Assembly: GCF_002285795.1 (NCBI RefSeq)
Contig: NZ_CP022961.1
Coordinates: forward strand, 4,592,001 to 4,656,000
DNA length: 64,000 nt
From: Plantactinospora sp. KBS50
GTDB lineage: Bacteria > Actinomycetota > Actinomycetes > Mycobacteriales > Micromonosporaceae
Direction of reading: 5' to 3'
Shown here: positions 9,844-21,813 of the stretch, one piece after another
Layout: each line of letters opens with the position of its first letter
Numbering within the stretch: the stretch's first letter is position 1
Program-made: the position numbers and the translations under genes
Notes under the pieces: model-generated
The model's database searches: none
What the model was told of the DNA's origin: nothing
What the model saw: only the letters and a program-made list of their open reading frames with translations

Positions 9844-11358
9844 GTGAATCCTCTGCGGGACCCGCAGGATCGGCGCCTACCGCGGATACCTGAGCCGTGT
9901 GCCCTGGTGATCTTCGGGGTGACCGGCGACCTGGCCCGGAAGAAACTGCTGCCGGCCGTGTACGACCTGGCCAACCGCGGCCTGCTGCCGCCGGGCTTCG
10001 TGGTGCTCGGCTTCGCCCGCCGCGACTGGGGCGACGGGGACTTCGAGTCCTCGGCCTACGAGGCGGCCCGCAAGCACGCCCGGACACCCTGGCGGGACGA
10101 GGTGTGGGCGCGGCTGGCCGGCAACATCAAGTTCGTGGGTGGGTCCTTCGACGACGACGCCGCGTTCGACCGGCTCGCCCAGACCCTGGACGACCTGCGC
10201 GCCAGCCACGGCATCCACGGCAACGCCGCGTTCTACTTCTCCATCCCCCCGGCCGCCTTCCCGGTGGTGCTCAAGCAGCTTGCCCGCACCGGGATGGCGG
10301 ACAACGACAAGTCCGGCGGCTGGCGGCGGGTCGTCGTGGAGAAGCCGTTCGGCAAGGACCTCGAATCGGCCAAGGAACTCAACGACCTGGTGGACGACGT
10401 GTTCACCCGGGAAGACGTGTTCCGCATCGACCACTACCTCGGCAAGGAAACCGTCCAGAACATCATGGCGCTGCGGTTCGCCAACAACCTGTTCGAGCCG
10501 CTGTGGAACTCCAAGTACGTCGACTCGGTGCAGATCACGATGGCCGAGGACGTCGGCATCGGCACGCGGGCCGGCTTCTACGACTCGGCCGGCGCCGCCC
10601 GCGACGTGTTGCAGAACCACCTGCTCCAGCTGCTGGCCCTGGTCGCCATGGAGGAGCCGACCAGCTTCGACGCCAGCGAGATCCGGGCCGAGAAGCTCAA
10701 GGTGCTCAAGGCCATCAAGCTGCCGCGGGATCCGCACCTGGACACCGTCCGCGGTCAGTACCTGGCCGGGTGGGTGGCCGGCGAGCGGGCCGTCGGGTAC
10801 CACGAGGAGGAGGGGGTGCCGGCCGACTCCACCACCGAGACGTACGTGGCGGTGAAGCTGGCCATCCAGAACCGGCGCTGGGCCGAGGTGCCCTTCTACA
10901 TCCGGGCCGGGAAGCGGCTGCCCCGCCGGGTCACCGAAGTGGCGATCATGTTCAAGAAGGCCCCGCACCTGCCGTTCAACGCCACCGACATGGAGATGCT
11001 GGGCAACAACCAGCTGGTCATCCGGGTGCAGCCGGACGAGGGCGTGGTGCTGAAGTTCGGTTCCAAGGTCCCCGGCACCACCATGGAGGTCCGGGACATC
11101 GCCATGGACTTCCAGTACGGCGAGGCGTTCACCGAGTCCAGCCCGGAGGCGTACGAGCGGCTGGTGCTGGACGTGCTGATCGGGGACCGGACGCTGTTCC
11201 CGGACGCCGCCGAGGTCGAGCAGAGCTGGCAGGTCGTGGACCCGCTGGAGGACGCCTGGCGGGGCACCAAGCCGGAGCCGTACCGGGCCGGTGAGTGGGG
11301 TCCGCGGGCCTCCGACGAGATGCTGGCCCGGGACGGCCGGGCCTGGCGCCGGGCGTGA
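9844..11358 (+). CDS. zwf: Glucose-6-phosphate 1-dehydrogenase
   Basis: First enzyme of the oxidative pentose phosphate pathway, oxidising glucose-6-phosphate to 6-phosphogluconolactone with NAD(P). The 504 residues show the Rossmann nucleotide loop FGVTGDLARKKLLPA near residue 24, EKPFG, and the active-site signature RIDHYLGKE with the catalytic His. GTG 9844 is preferred because AAGGAGGAG precedes it by 4-5 bases. An upstream ATG at 9811 lacks a ribosome binding site. It lies 73 bases after the pgi-like gene and 41 before opcA, its usual allosteric partner in actinobacteria. Confidence 0.97.
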   Translation: MNPLRDPQDRRLPRIPEPCALVIFGVTGDLARKKLLPAVYDLANRGLLPPGFVVLGFARRDWGDGDFESSAYEAARKHARTPWRDEVWARLAGNIKFVGGSFDDDAAFDRLAQTLDDLRASHGIHGNAAFYFSIPPAAFPVVLKQLARTGMADNDKSGGWRRVVVEKPFGKDLESAKELNDLVDDVFTREDVFRIDHYLGKETVQNIMALRFANNLFEPLWNSKYVDSVQITMAEDVGIGTRAGFYDSAGAARDVLQNHLLQLLALVAMEEPTSFDASEIRAEKLKVLKAIKLPRDPHLDTVRGQYLAGWVAGERAVGYHEEEGVPADSTTETYVAVKLAIQNRRWAEVPFYIRAGKRLPRRVTEVAIMFKKAPHLPFNATDMEMLGNNQLVIRVQPDEGVVLKFGSKVPGTTMEVRDIAMDFQYGEAFTESSPEAYERLVLDVLIGDRTLFPDAAEVEQSWQVVDPLEDAWRGTKPEPYRAGEWGPRASDEMLARDGRAWRRA

Positions 11359-11399
11359 GCGACCGTGAGTGAGCCGGACGAACGAACCTGGAGGATCCG

Positions 11400-12419
11400 T
11401 TGATCGGGTTGTGGGACACCACCGGCAACGAGGTGGTCAAGGCGCTGGCCGCGGAGCGGCGCAGCGCCGGCGGGGTGGCCAGCGGGATGGCGCTCACGCT
11501 GATCGTGGTGGTGGACGAGAAGCGGGTCCGGGAGGCCGAGGCGGCGGCGACCGTGGCGGCCGCCGCGCACCCGTGCCGGCTGCTCGTGGTCGTCCGCTCC
11601 GACGTGGACCGCGACCGCAACCGGCTGGACGCCGAGATCGTGGTGGGCGGCCGGCTCGGCCCGTGCGAGGCCGTGGTGATGCGGATGTACGGCCGGCTCG
11701 CGCTGCACGCAGAGTCGGTGGTGATGCCGCTGCTGGTGCCTGACGTTCCGGTCGTCACGTGGTGGCACGGTGAACCGCCGGACCACATCGCCAACGACTA
11801 CCTGGGCGTGGTGGCCGACCGGCGGATCACCGACTCGGCCCAGTCGAAGGACCCGATCGCCGCGCTGCACCAGCGGGCCGAGGACTACGCGCCGGGCGAC
11901 AGCGACCTGGCCTGGACCCGGATCACCCCGTGGCGCACGCTGGTGGCCGGGGCGTTCGACACCCGGGCCGCGGAGATCACCGAGGCGCACGTGGTGGCAC
12001 CGCCCAGCGACCCCACGGCGGCGCTCATGTGCGGCTGGTTGAAGGCCCGGCTGGGCGTCCAGCCGACCTGGCAGCACACCGAGGACTTCCCGCGGATGCG
12101 CTCGGTGCGGCTGCGCTGCGCCAACGGGGACGAGTTGGAGCTGGTCCGGGACGACTCGGTGGCCACGTTCCGCCGGACCGGCCAGGCCGACCGGCAACTG
12201 CCCCTGGTCCGTCGCCCGCTGGGCGACGAGTTGGCCGAGGAGCTGCGCCGGTTGGACGCCGACCAGGTGTACGCGGAGGCGCTGTGCGGGATGACCGGGC
12301 TGCGCGGCCTGGACCGCCGGCCCCGGCAGCGGGTGCACATCTGGAAGGATCCGGCCACCGCCGAGCGCGCCGAGGCGGGCGTGAGCGCGCACGCCGGTCC
12401 CACCGAGCTGGACGCCTGA
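11400..12419 (+). CDS. opcA: Glucose-6-phosphate dehydrogenase assembly/activator protein OpcA
   Basis: OpcA proteins are needed for full activity or oligomerisation of glucose-6-phosphate dehydrogenase in cyanobacteria and actinobacteria. The 339-residue protein starts MIGLWDTTGNEVVKAL and carries the family blocks GGRLGPCEAVVMRMYG, PDVPVVTWWHGEPP and DLAWTRITPWRTLVAG. The start codon is TTG at 11400, chosen because GGAGGATCCG sits immediately upstream and no better start fits the family N-terminus. It is followed after 3 bases by pgl, so co-translation is likely. Confidence 0.95.
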   Translation: MIGLWDTTGNEVVKALAAERRSAGGVASGMALTLIVVVDEKRVREAEAAATVAAAAHPCRLLVVVRSDVDRDRNRLDAEIVVGGRLGPCEAVVMRMYGRLALHAESVVMPLLVPDVPVVTWWHGEPPDHIANDYLGVVADRRITDSAQSKDPIAALHQRAEDYAPGDSDLAWTRITPWRTLVAGAFDTRAAEITEAHVVAPPSDPTAALMCGWLKARLGVQPTWQHTEDFPRMRSVRLRCANGDELELVRDDSVATFRRTGQADRQLPLVRRPLGDELAEELRRLDADQVYAEALCGMTGLRGLDRRPRQRVHIWKDPATAERAEAGVSAHAGPTELDA

Positions 12420-12422
12420 ACC

Positions 12423-13190
12423 GTGAGCGAGACGAGTGTGGTCGTCCACGCCGACCCGGAGGTGCTGGCGCAGGCGGTGGCCGCACGGCTGATCGTCGGG
12501 CTGATCGACGCGCAGGCCGAACGGGGCGAGGCCGGCGTGGTGCTCACCGGCGGCCGGGTGGCCGCGGCGGTGTACCGGGCGATCCGGGAGCTGCCGGCCC
12601 GGGACGCGGTCGACTGGCGGCGGGTGGACGTGTGGTGGGGCGACGAGCGCTTCGTCCCGGCCGGCCACCCGGACCGCAACGACACCCAGGCCCGGTCGGC
12701 GCTGCTGGACATGTTGCCGCTGGATCCCGCCCGGGTGCACCCGATGCCGGCCGCGGACGGGCCGGCGGGTGACGACCCGGAGGCCGCGGCCGCGTGGTAC
12801 GCCGCCGAACTGGCCGCCGCCGCCCCCGGCACGGCCGCCCTGCCCCACTTCGATGTGCTGCTGCTCGGGGTTGGCGAGGACGGCCACGTGGCGTCCGTGT
12901 TCCCCGAGCATCCGGTGGCCTACGAGTCGCGCCCGGTCGGTGCGGTGCGGGGCAGCCCCAAGCCACCGCCGGTCCGGCTCACCCTCACGCTGCCGGCCAT
13001 CAACACCGCCGACGAGGTGTGGCTGGTGGCCGCGGGTCCGGACAAGGCCCGACCGGTGGGGATGGCGCTGGCCGGCGCCGGGCCGGTGCAGTTGCCGGCG
13101 GCCGGCGTGCACGGATTGAGCCGTACCCGCTGGCTGCTGGACCGGGAGGCGGCGGCCGAGGTGAAGCCGAGGTTCCGCAGCCTGCGCTGA
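12423..13190 (+). CDS. pgl: 6-phosphogluconolactonase
   Basis: Hydrolyses 6-phosphogluconolactone to 6-phosphogluconate, the step after Zwf. The 255-residue protein has the NagB/DevB fold with LTGGRVAAAVYRA near the N-terminus, the WGDERFVPAGHPDRN motif, and LLGVGEDGHVASVFPEHP, the family's active-site glycine/histidine stretch. GTG 12423 follows the opcA stop after 3 bases. It is the last intact gene of the pentose phosphate operon. Decayed sequence and a strong terminator follow. Confidence 0.95.
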   Translation: MSETSVVVHADPEVLAQAVAARLIVGLIDAQAERGEAGVVLTGGRVAAAVYRAIRELPARDAVDWRRVDVWWGDERFVPAGHPDRNDTQARSALLDMLPLDPARVHPMPAADGPAGDDPEAAAAWYAAELAAAAPGTAALPHFDVLLLGVGEDGHVASVFPEHPVAYESRPVGAVRGSPKPPPVRLTLTLPAINTADEVWLVAAGPDKARPVGMALAGAGPVQLPAAGVHGLSRTRWLLDREAAAEVKPRFRSLR

Positions 13191-13200
13191 CCCTCGGCCG

Positions 13201-13404
13201 GGCTTCCGCTTCGCGCTCGACCAGCTCACCGCGTCGTTCCCGAGGTTGGTCGATCCGACCCGGGTGGCCGTCGGGGGCCACTCCATCGGCGGGGCGAACG
13301 GTGTCACGGCGGCGCTGAGGGATCTCGCCCGGTCCCAGCTGACCGGCGACCGGTACTGGCCGGGCGTGGCCGGGGCCGGGCACCACGCGTTCAGCGGGCA
13401 CTGA
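13201..13404 (+). pseudogene. Remnant of an alpha/beta hydrolase (chlorophyllase/PAF-acetylhydrolase-like)
   Basis: Only 68 codons are open in this frame. They read as two ends of a hydrolase brought together. One piece has the nucleophile elbow in VAVGGHSIGGANG, preceded by a helix and PTRVAV strand. The other is the terminal catalytic-His-like segment VAGAGHHAFSGH before TGA. The N-terminal half and the region between nucleophile and histidine, normally more than 80 residues, are missing, and no start with a ribosome binding site exists. I infer a deleted pseudogene inside the pgl-secG gap. Confidence 0.7.
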
Positions 13405-13426
13405 CGCCGACGGGCCGCCGCACACG

Positions 13427-13465
13427 CGAACCGCGCGTGCTCCCGGTGGGAGCACGCGCGGTTCG
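13427..13465. terminator. Strong terminator between pgl and secG
   Basis: An 18-bp perfect stem (13427-13444 with 13448-13465) closed by a GGT loop, followed by AGGTTTT on the plus strand. It sits between the convergent plus-strand pentose phosphate operon and the minus-strand glycolytic block. Confidence 0.9.
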
Positions 13466-13533
13466 AGGTTTTCCGGGCCGATCCGGAACGGTTCCTCGGG
13501 GCGGCCAGGACGGCGCGGGGGCCGTCCCGGGCG

Positions 13534-13797
13534 TCAGGAAGCGCCGGCGGCCATCTGGAGCTTGAGCCAGAGGCCGATGCCGACAATAGAGGCGAACCAG
13601 ACAACACCCACCAGCACCGTGTACCGGTCGAGGTTCCTCTCGGCAACGGACGAACCGGCCAGGCTGGAGCTGACGCCACCGCCGAACATGCTCGAAAGGC
13701 CACCACCCTTGCCGCGGTGCAACAGGATGAGCAGCGTCAGCAGCACGCTCGTGATCAGCAGCAACACGACCATCGTGTACGCGAACCAGGTGGGCAT
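13534..13797 (-). CDS. secG: Preprotein translocase subunit SecG
   Basis: Small accessory subunit of the SecYEG protein-export channel. The 87 residues form two transmembrane helices (about residues 4-26 and 60-80) separated by a cytoplasmic loop with the family's glycine-rich LHRGKGGGLSSMFGGG motif. Length and layout are normal for actinobacterial SecG. It is the last gene of the gap-pgk-tpiA-secG run, 96 bases after tpiA. Confidence 0.95.
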   Translation of the reverse strand: MPTWFAYTMVVLLLITSVLLTLLILLHRGKGGGLSSMFGGGVSSSLAGSSVAERNLDRYTVLVGVVWFASIVGIGLWLKLQMAAGAS

Positions 13798-13893
13798 GGT
13801 GTCCGGTCAGTCCTCTCGTTCCGATCCTCGCCTCGGGCGTCGACCACGTAGCGGCACCGACCTGAGGGCGGGCTCGTCAAGGATAGCGGCCCG

Positions 13894-14684
13894 TCAGCGG
13901 GTGATGTGCTCCGGGAAGCGGCAGATGTTCGCGAACTCCTCGGCGTCCAGGCTCGCGCCGCCGACCAGGCCGCCGTCCACGTCCGGCTGGGCCATGATCG
14001 AGGCGATGTTGTTCGCCTTCACCGAGCCGCCGTACAGGATCCGGACCTGGTCGGCCGTGGCCTGGTCGTAGGTCTCGGCGATCCGCTGGCGGAGCTGCCC
14101 GCACACCTCCTGGGCGTCCTGCGGGGTGGCGGTCTTGCCGGTGCCGATCGCCCAGACCGGCTCGTACGCCACGACCACCTTGGTGACCTGCTCGGCGGTG
14201 AGGCCACGCAGCGCCGCGTCGAGCTGCGCACGGCAGTGCGCCACGTGCCGCAGTTCCTCGCGTACCTCCAGCCCCTCCCCCACGCAGAGGATCGGGGTGA
14301 GGTCGTTCGCCAGCGCCGCCGCCACCTTCGCGTTGACCACCGCGTCGTCCTCGTGGTGGTGGCTGCGCCGCTCCGAGTGGCCGACCACCACGTACGAGCA
14401 GCCCAGCTTCGCCAGCATGGCGCCGGAGATGTCCCCGGTGTACGCCCCGGACCGGTACGGCGACAGGTCCTGCGCGCCGTACCCGAGCTGGAGCTTGTCC
14501 CCCTCGATCAGGGTCTGCACCCCGCGCAGGTCGGTGAAGGGCGGCAGCACCACCGTCTCCACCGCGGCGAGCTGCTGCTCGCTGAGGCTGAACGCCAACT
14601 TCTGGACCAGGCCGATGGCCTCCAGGTGGTTGAGGTTCATCTTCCAGTTGCCGGCCATCAGCGGCCGGCGGACCTGATCCGCCA

Positions 14685-14685
<1 letters not shown>
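13894..14685 (-). CDS. tpiA: Triosephosphate isomerase
   Basis: Interconverts dihydroxyacetone phosphate and glyceraldehyde-3-phosphate. The 263-residue TIM barrel shows the N-terminal AGNWKMNLN lysine motif, the catalytic-His segment [11 protein letters not shown], the catalytic-Glu signature [16 protein letters not shown] with its flexible loop, and [11 protein letters not shown] and GGLVGGASL phosphate-binding turns. ATG 14685 overlaps the pgk stop as TGATG, indicating translational coupling. An in-frame GTG lies one codon upstream. Confidence 0.97.
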
Positions 14686-18113
<3,428 letters not shown>

Positions 18114-18167
18114 CGTGTCGTCACCTCGTGTGCCCGTTCCGGCATGATGCCGGGAATCCGTACGTGC

Positions 18168-19291
18168 TTAACGATCGGCGCCAAGGAGAGGCACCAGCGC
18201 GGCGCCCAGAGCGGCCGGGTCGTGCCGGGGTGTGCCGTCCGAGACGGCCACGGGGGCGAGCACGAGCCGGGCGCCCAGTGATTCTGCCGCACGCTCGACC
18301 GGTTCGGGATCGCCAACCGCCTTGGCATCGGCGAGAACCAGGTTGACCGTCAGGCCCGGCAGGTACCACCGCAGCGCCGCGAGGTGATCGGCGACCGACA
18401 ATCCGAGGGTCTCCTTCTCCGCCGCCAGGTTGAGCGTGACCAGCCGTCTGGCCGGGCTGGCGACGATCGCCGCGGCCAACTCGGGCACCAACAGGTGCGG
18501 GATGACGCTCGTGTACCAACTGCCCGGGCCGAAAATCAGCCAATCGGCCTCGGCTACCGCCGCAAGGGCCTGGGGGCACGCTGGCGGGGCAACCGGCGAC
18601 AGTCTCAACGACTCCACCCGCCCCGGGTTACGGCCACCGCGTGCTGTCCGCGCACGATCACCGTCTGCGACCGGCGGGCCGGGTCCACCCCGCGGACCGA
18701 CGCCTCGATCCCGACCGGCGTACAGGACATCGGCAGCACCCGCCCGACCGCGCCGAGCATCCCGCCGGCGTGCTCCAACGCCGCCACCGGATCGCCGAGC
18801 AGCTCCATCAGGCCACACAGCACCAGGTTGCCCACGGCGTGCCCGGCCAGCGGGTCGGCGGTGGTGGAATTGGCCTGGCCGGCGGCGAAGCGGTGCTGGA
18901 ACAGTTCGGCGCTGCGCCGGGCCGCCGGCTCGTCGGCGGCCAGCGCGGCCAGCGCCTGCCGCAGGTCGCCGGGGGGCAGGGCGCCACGCTCGGCCCGCAA
19001 CCGGCCGCTCGACCCGCCGTCGTCGCCGACCGTCACCACCGCGGTGATGTCCGGGTCCAGCTCCGGGGCGCAGCGGCGCAGCGCACGCAGCGACGCGGCC
19101 AACCCGTGCCCACCGCCGAACGCCACCACCCGGAGCCGGTGGGGCGGACGGTCGCCGCCGGGCACACGGCCGCCGCCCGTACCGCCGCCGCCCGTACCGC
19201 CGCCGCCCGTACCGCCGCCGGGCGTACGGTCGGCCCCACGGGACGTACCGGTGTCGCCGGAGCGGCCGGCGCCACCCGGCGCCGTCGTCAT
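18168..19291 (-). pseudogene. yvcK: YvcK/CofD-like gluconeogenesis factor, split by a one-base frameshift
   Basis: YvcK proteins bind UDP-GlcNAc and support cell-wall synthesis during gluconeogenic growth. The first 228 codons (19291-18605) give a glycine-rich tail, then VVAFGGGHGLAASLRAL and TVGDDGGSSGRLR, ending VAVTRGGWSR-stop. The family continues in the next frame as PGRVESLRLSP...EADWLIFGPGSWYTSVIPHLL to the stop at 18168. Adding one C in the ACCCGGGG run (minus strand, about 18628-18621) restores a normal full-length protein. This is either a real lesion or an assembly deletion in a G/C run. The ATG overlaps the rapZ stop by 4 bp. Confidence 0.85.
19166..19225. repeat. 15-bp tandem repeat in yvcK N-terminal tail
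   Basis: Four adjacent copies of ACCGCCGCCGCCCGT with one or two mismatches in the outer copies. On the minus strand they encode the (GGGTG)n tail of the YvcK protein. Being a multiple of three, copy-number change would leave the frame intact. Confidence 0.85.
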
Positions 19292-20217
19292 TCCCGCCCC
19301 AGGTCGCGGTGGTGGGCGTGCGCGGACAGCCGCAGCTCGCGGAGCTGCTCGGCCAGTTCCTCGGCGATGGCCACGCTGCGGTGCTTGCCGCCGGTGCAGC
19401 CGACCGCCACCGTCAGGTAGCGCTTGCCCTCCCGCTCGAAGCCGGGCGCCGTCTCCCCGATCAACCGCGCGTACGTCGCCACGAAGCCCACCGCACCGGG
19501 CTGGTCCAGGACGTACCGGCTGACGTCCCTGTCCCGACCGGTGTGCTCGCGCAACTCGGGCACCCAGTACGGATTGGGAAGGAACCGGGCATCCATCACG
19601 TAGTCGGCGTCCGGCGGCAGGCCGTACTTGAACCCGAAGGACAGCACCGTCACCCGCAGCCGGCGGGCATCCTCGCCGCCGAACAGCTCCTCCACCCGGC
19701 TGCGAAGCTGGTTCACGTTGAGGTGGCTGGTGTCGATGATCACGTCGGCCAGGTCGCGGGCCTCCTCCAGCAGGCCGCGTTCCACGGCGATGCCGTCGGC
19801 CAGCCGGCCGTCCCCCTGCAACGGGTGCGACCGCCGGACACTCTCGAACCGCCGGATCAGCACCTCGTCGTCCGCGTCCACGAACACCACCTGGGGGCTG
19901 AACCCGCGCTCCTTGAGCGCGCGGATCGCCTCGGCCAGGTCCGTCGAGAAGGCCCGGCTGCGCACGTCCAGCACCATCGCGGTACGCCGGGCCGCGCCGC
20001 CGGCCCGCAACGCCAGCTCCGCCATGTCCAGCATGAGCGCCTGCGGCAGGTTGTCCACCACGTAGAAACCGACGTTCTCCAGGGCCCGCGCCACGGTGCT
20101 GCGCCCGCCGCCGGAGACACCGGTCACCACCACCAGGGTGGTGTCCCGCTCGGGCTCGCCGGCCACGTCACCGCCGTGTGTCCCGTGCGGCCCCGGCGCC
20201 GTACGCATCTCGCTCAC
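19288..20217 (-). CDS. rapZ: RapZ-family nucleotide-binding protein
   Basis: RapZ/YvcJ family P-loop protein. In E. coli it controls glmS through small RNAs and senses GlcN6P. In Gram-positives the role is less clear. The 309 residues contain VVTGVSGGGRSTVARALEN as the P-loop (Arg in place of Lys, usual in actinobacteria), YVVDNLP, VFVDADDEVLIRRF and the C-terminal GCTGGKHRSV signature. GTG 20217 is taken as the start; ATG 20208 is possible. It overlaps yvcK by 4 bp. Upstream, instead of uvrC as in mycobacteria, lies an inserted plus-strand operon. Confidence 0.93.
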   Translation of the reverse strand: MSEMRTAPGPHGTHGGDVAGEPERDTTLVVVTGVSGGGRSTVARALENVGFYVVDNLPQALMLDMAELALRAGGAARRTAMVLDVRSRAFSTDLAEAIRALKERGFSPQVVFVDADDEVLIRRFESVRRSHPLQGDGRLADGIAVERGLLEEARDLADVIIDTSHLNVNQLRSRVEELFGGEDARRLRVTVLSFGFKYGLPPDADYVMDARFLPNPYWVPELREHTGRDRDVSRYVLDQPGAVGFVATYARLIGETAPGFEREGKRYLTVAVGCTGGKHRSVAIAEELAEQLRELRLSAHAHHRDLGRE

Positions 20218-20378
20218 CAGCCTGCCCCCCAGCCGACCCACCCCCGCGCGGTCAAGCTGCGACTGTATCGCGCCAGGGGTGAGCCGTCGGGACACCACCC
20301 GAGGATCCACCCCACCGCTCCGATCCGACCAGGAGCCGGCAGGTGGACGCAGCCACCGACGCCCCGGGCAACGATCGT

Positions 20379-20401
20379 GAAATGGTCGCCACGGCCATTT
20401 C
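20379..20401. promoter_or_regulatory. Inverted repeat upstream of the 66-aa/DUF6879/GNAT/STAND operon
   Basis: GAAATGG and CCATTTC arms separated by 9 bases, with an additional matched CG pair inside. It lies about 30 bases upstream of the promoter -35 of the inserted operon. It is a candidate operator; the binding protein is unknown. Confidence 0.45.
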
Positions 20402-20431
20402 GCAAATTGCAACTTGCGCCTTTATCACCGA

Positions 20432-20460
20432 TTGCCGATCGCGACAGTGTCTCATATACT
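20432..20460 (+). promoter_or_regulatory. Sigma-70-type promoter of the inserted operon
   Basis: TTGCCG (20432-20437), 17-bp spacer, TATACT (20455-20460). The region is unusually A/T-rich for this window. An AGGAGGAG ribosome binding site at about 20479-20486 precedes the first ATG. Confidence 0.7.
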
Positions 20461-20489
20461 TTTTTCACGAAACTCGCCAGGAGGAGCCG

Positions 20490-20690
20490 ATGAAGCTACG
20501 CTTTCTCACCACGTCGAGCAATGCCGGATCCTGCCCCAGCCTCTACGAGACCGACAATGGGGACATCGTGGTCCAGGGCCACGAACTCACCGACCCCGAG
20601 GCCCTTGCACAGCTCCGTGACGTGCTTCCAAACGAGAGGTTCGTCGTTGTACCGAGGGAGCTAATGTCCTGGTTTGCCCAGAAAGGCTAG
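20490..20690 (+). CDS. Small conserved protein accompanying DUF6879 genes, 66 aa
   Basis: 66-residue protein MKLRFLTTSSNAGSCPSLYETDNGD... with DIVVQGHELTDPEALAQLRDVLPNERFVVVPRELM. It has no signal peptide or membrane segment. Small proteins of this type are commonly found next to DUF6879 genes in actinomycete regulatory cassettes, but I know of no demonstrated function. ATG 20490 has a near-perfect AGGAGGAG 3-10 bases upstream and a strong promoter. It is followed after two bases by the DUF6879 gene. Confidence 0.8.
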   Translation: MKLRFLTTSSNAGSCPSLYETDNGDIVVQGHELTDPEALAQLRDVLPNERFVVVPRELMSWFAQKG

Positions 20691-20692
20691 GG

Positions 20693-21223
20693 ATGCCGAA
20701 CATCATCACCGACCCCGACGCGTTCGATTCCCTGTTTGCCGATTTCGACCACACCGCCTTCAAACTCGAAGTAAGGAGATCCTACGGCGTAACGTCGGAG
20801 GATCTTCCCTATCAGCAATTTCTACGCGGCGAGGATCCCGGAATCGAATGGCTACGGCCCTGGCTCGACACGATGCGAGCGCAGACCTCGCTCGGCAAAC
20901 GGGTGGAGCGCGTCCGGGTGGTCGATGATCCGCCAAGCGACTACCTGCGGTTCGAGATGTCCGTGACGCCGTACAACCTCGAGGCGGGCGAGGACATCAG
21001 GTTTCTCCTTCGGACCGACGCCGGCCGGCTCGACCTGCCGGACCACGACTTCTGGCTCTTCGACTCACGGCTCGTGGCGTTCCTGCACTTCGCGGACGAC
21101 GATCGATTTCTCGGATTCACGACGTCCGAGGATCCGACCACGGTCTCCCAGCACTGTCGCTGGCGGGACGCCGCCTGGGCCACGGCCGTCCGACTGCGCA
21201 GTCCGCACGCACGGACATCCTGA
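20693..21223 (+). CDS. DUF6879 family protein
   Basis: 176-residue protein recognised by the family blocks FADFDHTAFKLEVRRSYGV, RVERVRVVDDPPSDYLRFEM, AGEDIRFLLR, LPDHDFWLFDSRLVAFLHF and HCRWRDAAWATAV. The biochemical role of DUF6879 is unknown. The genes typically sit with small proteins and helix-turn-helix regulators in streptomycete and micromonosporal accessory cassettes. Codon use is less G/C-biased than the neighbouring housekeeping genes (for example CTA, GAA, ATT, TCC codons), consistent with acquisition by transfer. It is tightly packed after the 66-aa gene and 26 bases before the GNAT gene. Confidence 0.85.
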   Translation: MPNIITDPDAFDSLFADFDHTAFKLEVRRSYGVTSEDLPYQQFLRGEDPGIEWLRPWLDTMRAQTSLGKRVERVRVVDDPPSDYLRFEMSVTPYNLEAGEDIRFLLRTDAGRLDLPDHDFWLFDSRLVAFLHFADDDRFLGFTTSEDPTTVSQHCRWRDAAWATAVRLRSPHARTS

Positions 21224-21249
21224 CCTCCGGCAGACGGACAGGCTGACGG

Positions 21250-21813
21250 ATGGGCTCCCTCTGGGCTGGAAACCTCGTACGGCTGCGAGCGATCGAGCCG
21301 ACCGACGAGCGGTACTACCGCGACTTCCTTTCCGACAGCGACGACGCACGCGCCGTGTTCCGGGTGGAACCGCCGCAGTCGGCCGGTCAGTTGCGGCGGG
21401 AGCTGGAAGGACTCGCACTCCAGAGCGTCGAGGGTGACCGCTTCGCGCTGGCCGTCGAACGGCACGCGGAGCCGGGCATGGTCGGCGCCGTCTCCACCCG
21501 CCGCCCGGACCTGCGCACCGGCACGTTCAGCTACGGGGTAGCCATCGCCAGCGCACATCGACGCCGGGGCTACGCGACCGAGGCGGCGCTCATGATCCTC
21601 CGATACATGTTCGCCGAACGGCGCTACCACAAGTGTCTGGTCGAGATCCACGACACGAACGTTGCCTCGATCCGACTCCACGCCCGGCTCGGATTCGTCC
21701 GTGAGGGTCTGCTCCGTGAACAGGAATACCTGGCCGGACGCCGACACGACGTCCTACTGATGGGGCTGCTGCGGGAACAGTTTCTCGCTTCGCGGTCGGT
21801 CGGCCCGTCATGA
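21250..21813 (+). CDS. GNAT-family N-acetyltransferase (RimJ/RimL-like)
   Basis: 187-residue acetyl-CoA-dependent acetyltransferase. LVRLRAIEPTDERYY opens the fold, SYGVAIASAHRRRGYATEAALMILRYMF is the acetyl-CoA-binding motif A (R-R-G-Y-A pattern), and NVASIRLHARLGFVREG is the motif B region with the conserved Asn. The substrate is unknown. RimJ/RimL relatives modify protein N-termini or small molecules. The last codons overlap the next gene as ATGA, so the acetyltransferase and the STAND ATPase are translationally coupled, implying matched dosage and a shared function. Confidence 0.88.
   Translation: MGSLWAGNLVRLRAIEPTDERYYRDFLSDSDDARAVFRVEPPQSAGQLRRELEGLALQSVEGDRFALAVERHAEPGMVGAVSTRRPDLRTGTFSYGVAIASAHRRRGYATEAALMILRYMFAERRYHKCLVEIHDTNVASIRLHARLGFVREGLLREQEYLAGRRHDVLLMGLLREQFLASRSVGPS

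Noticed and set aside
13201-13404. A functional short hydrolase
   Set aside because: The fold cannot form from 68 residues with only the nucleophile and terminal histidine segments.
19166-19225. Short tandem repeats as a possible CRISPR
   Set aside because: Units are 15 bp, contiguous and lack spacers. They encode a glycine-rich protein tail.
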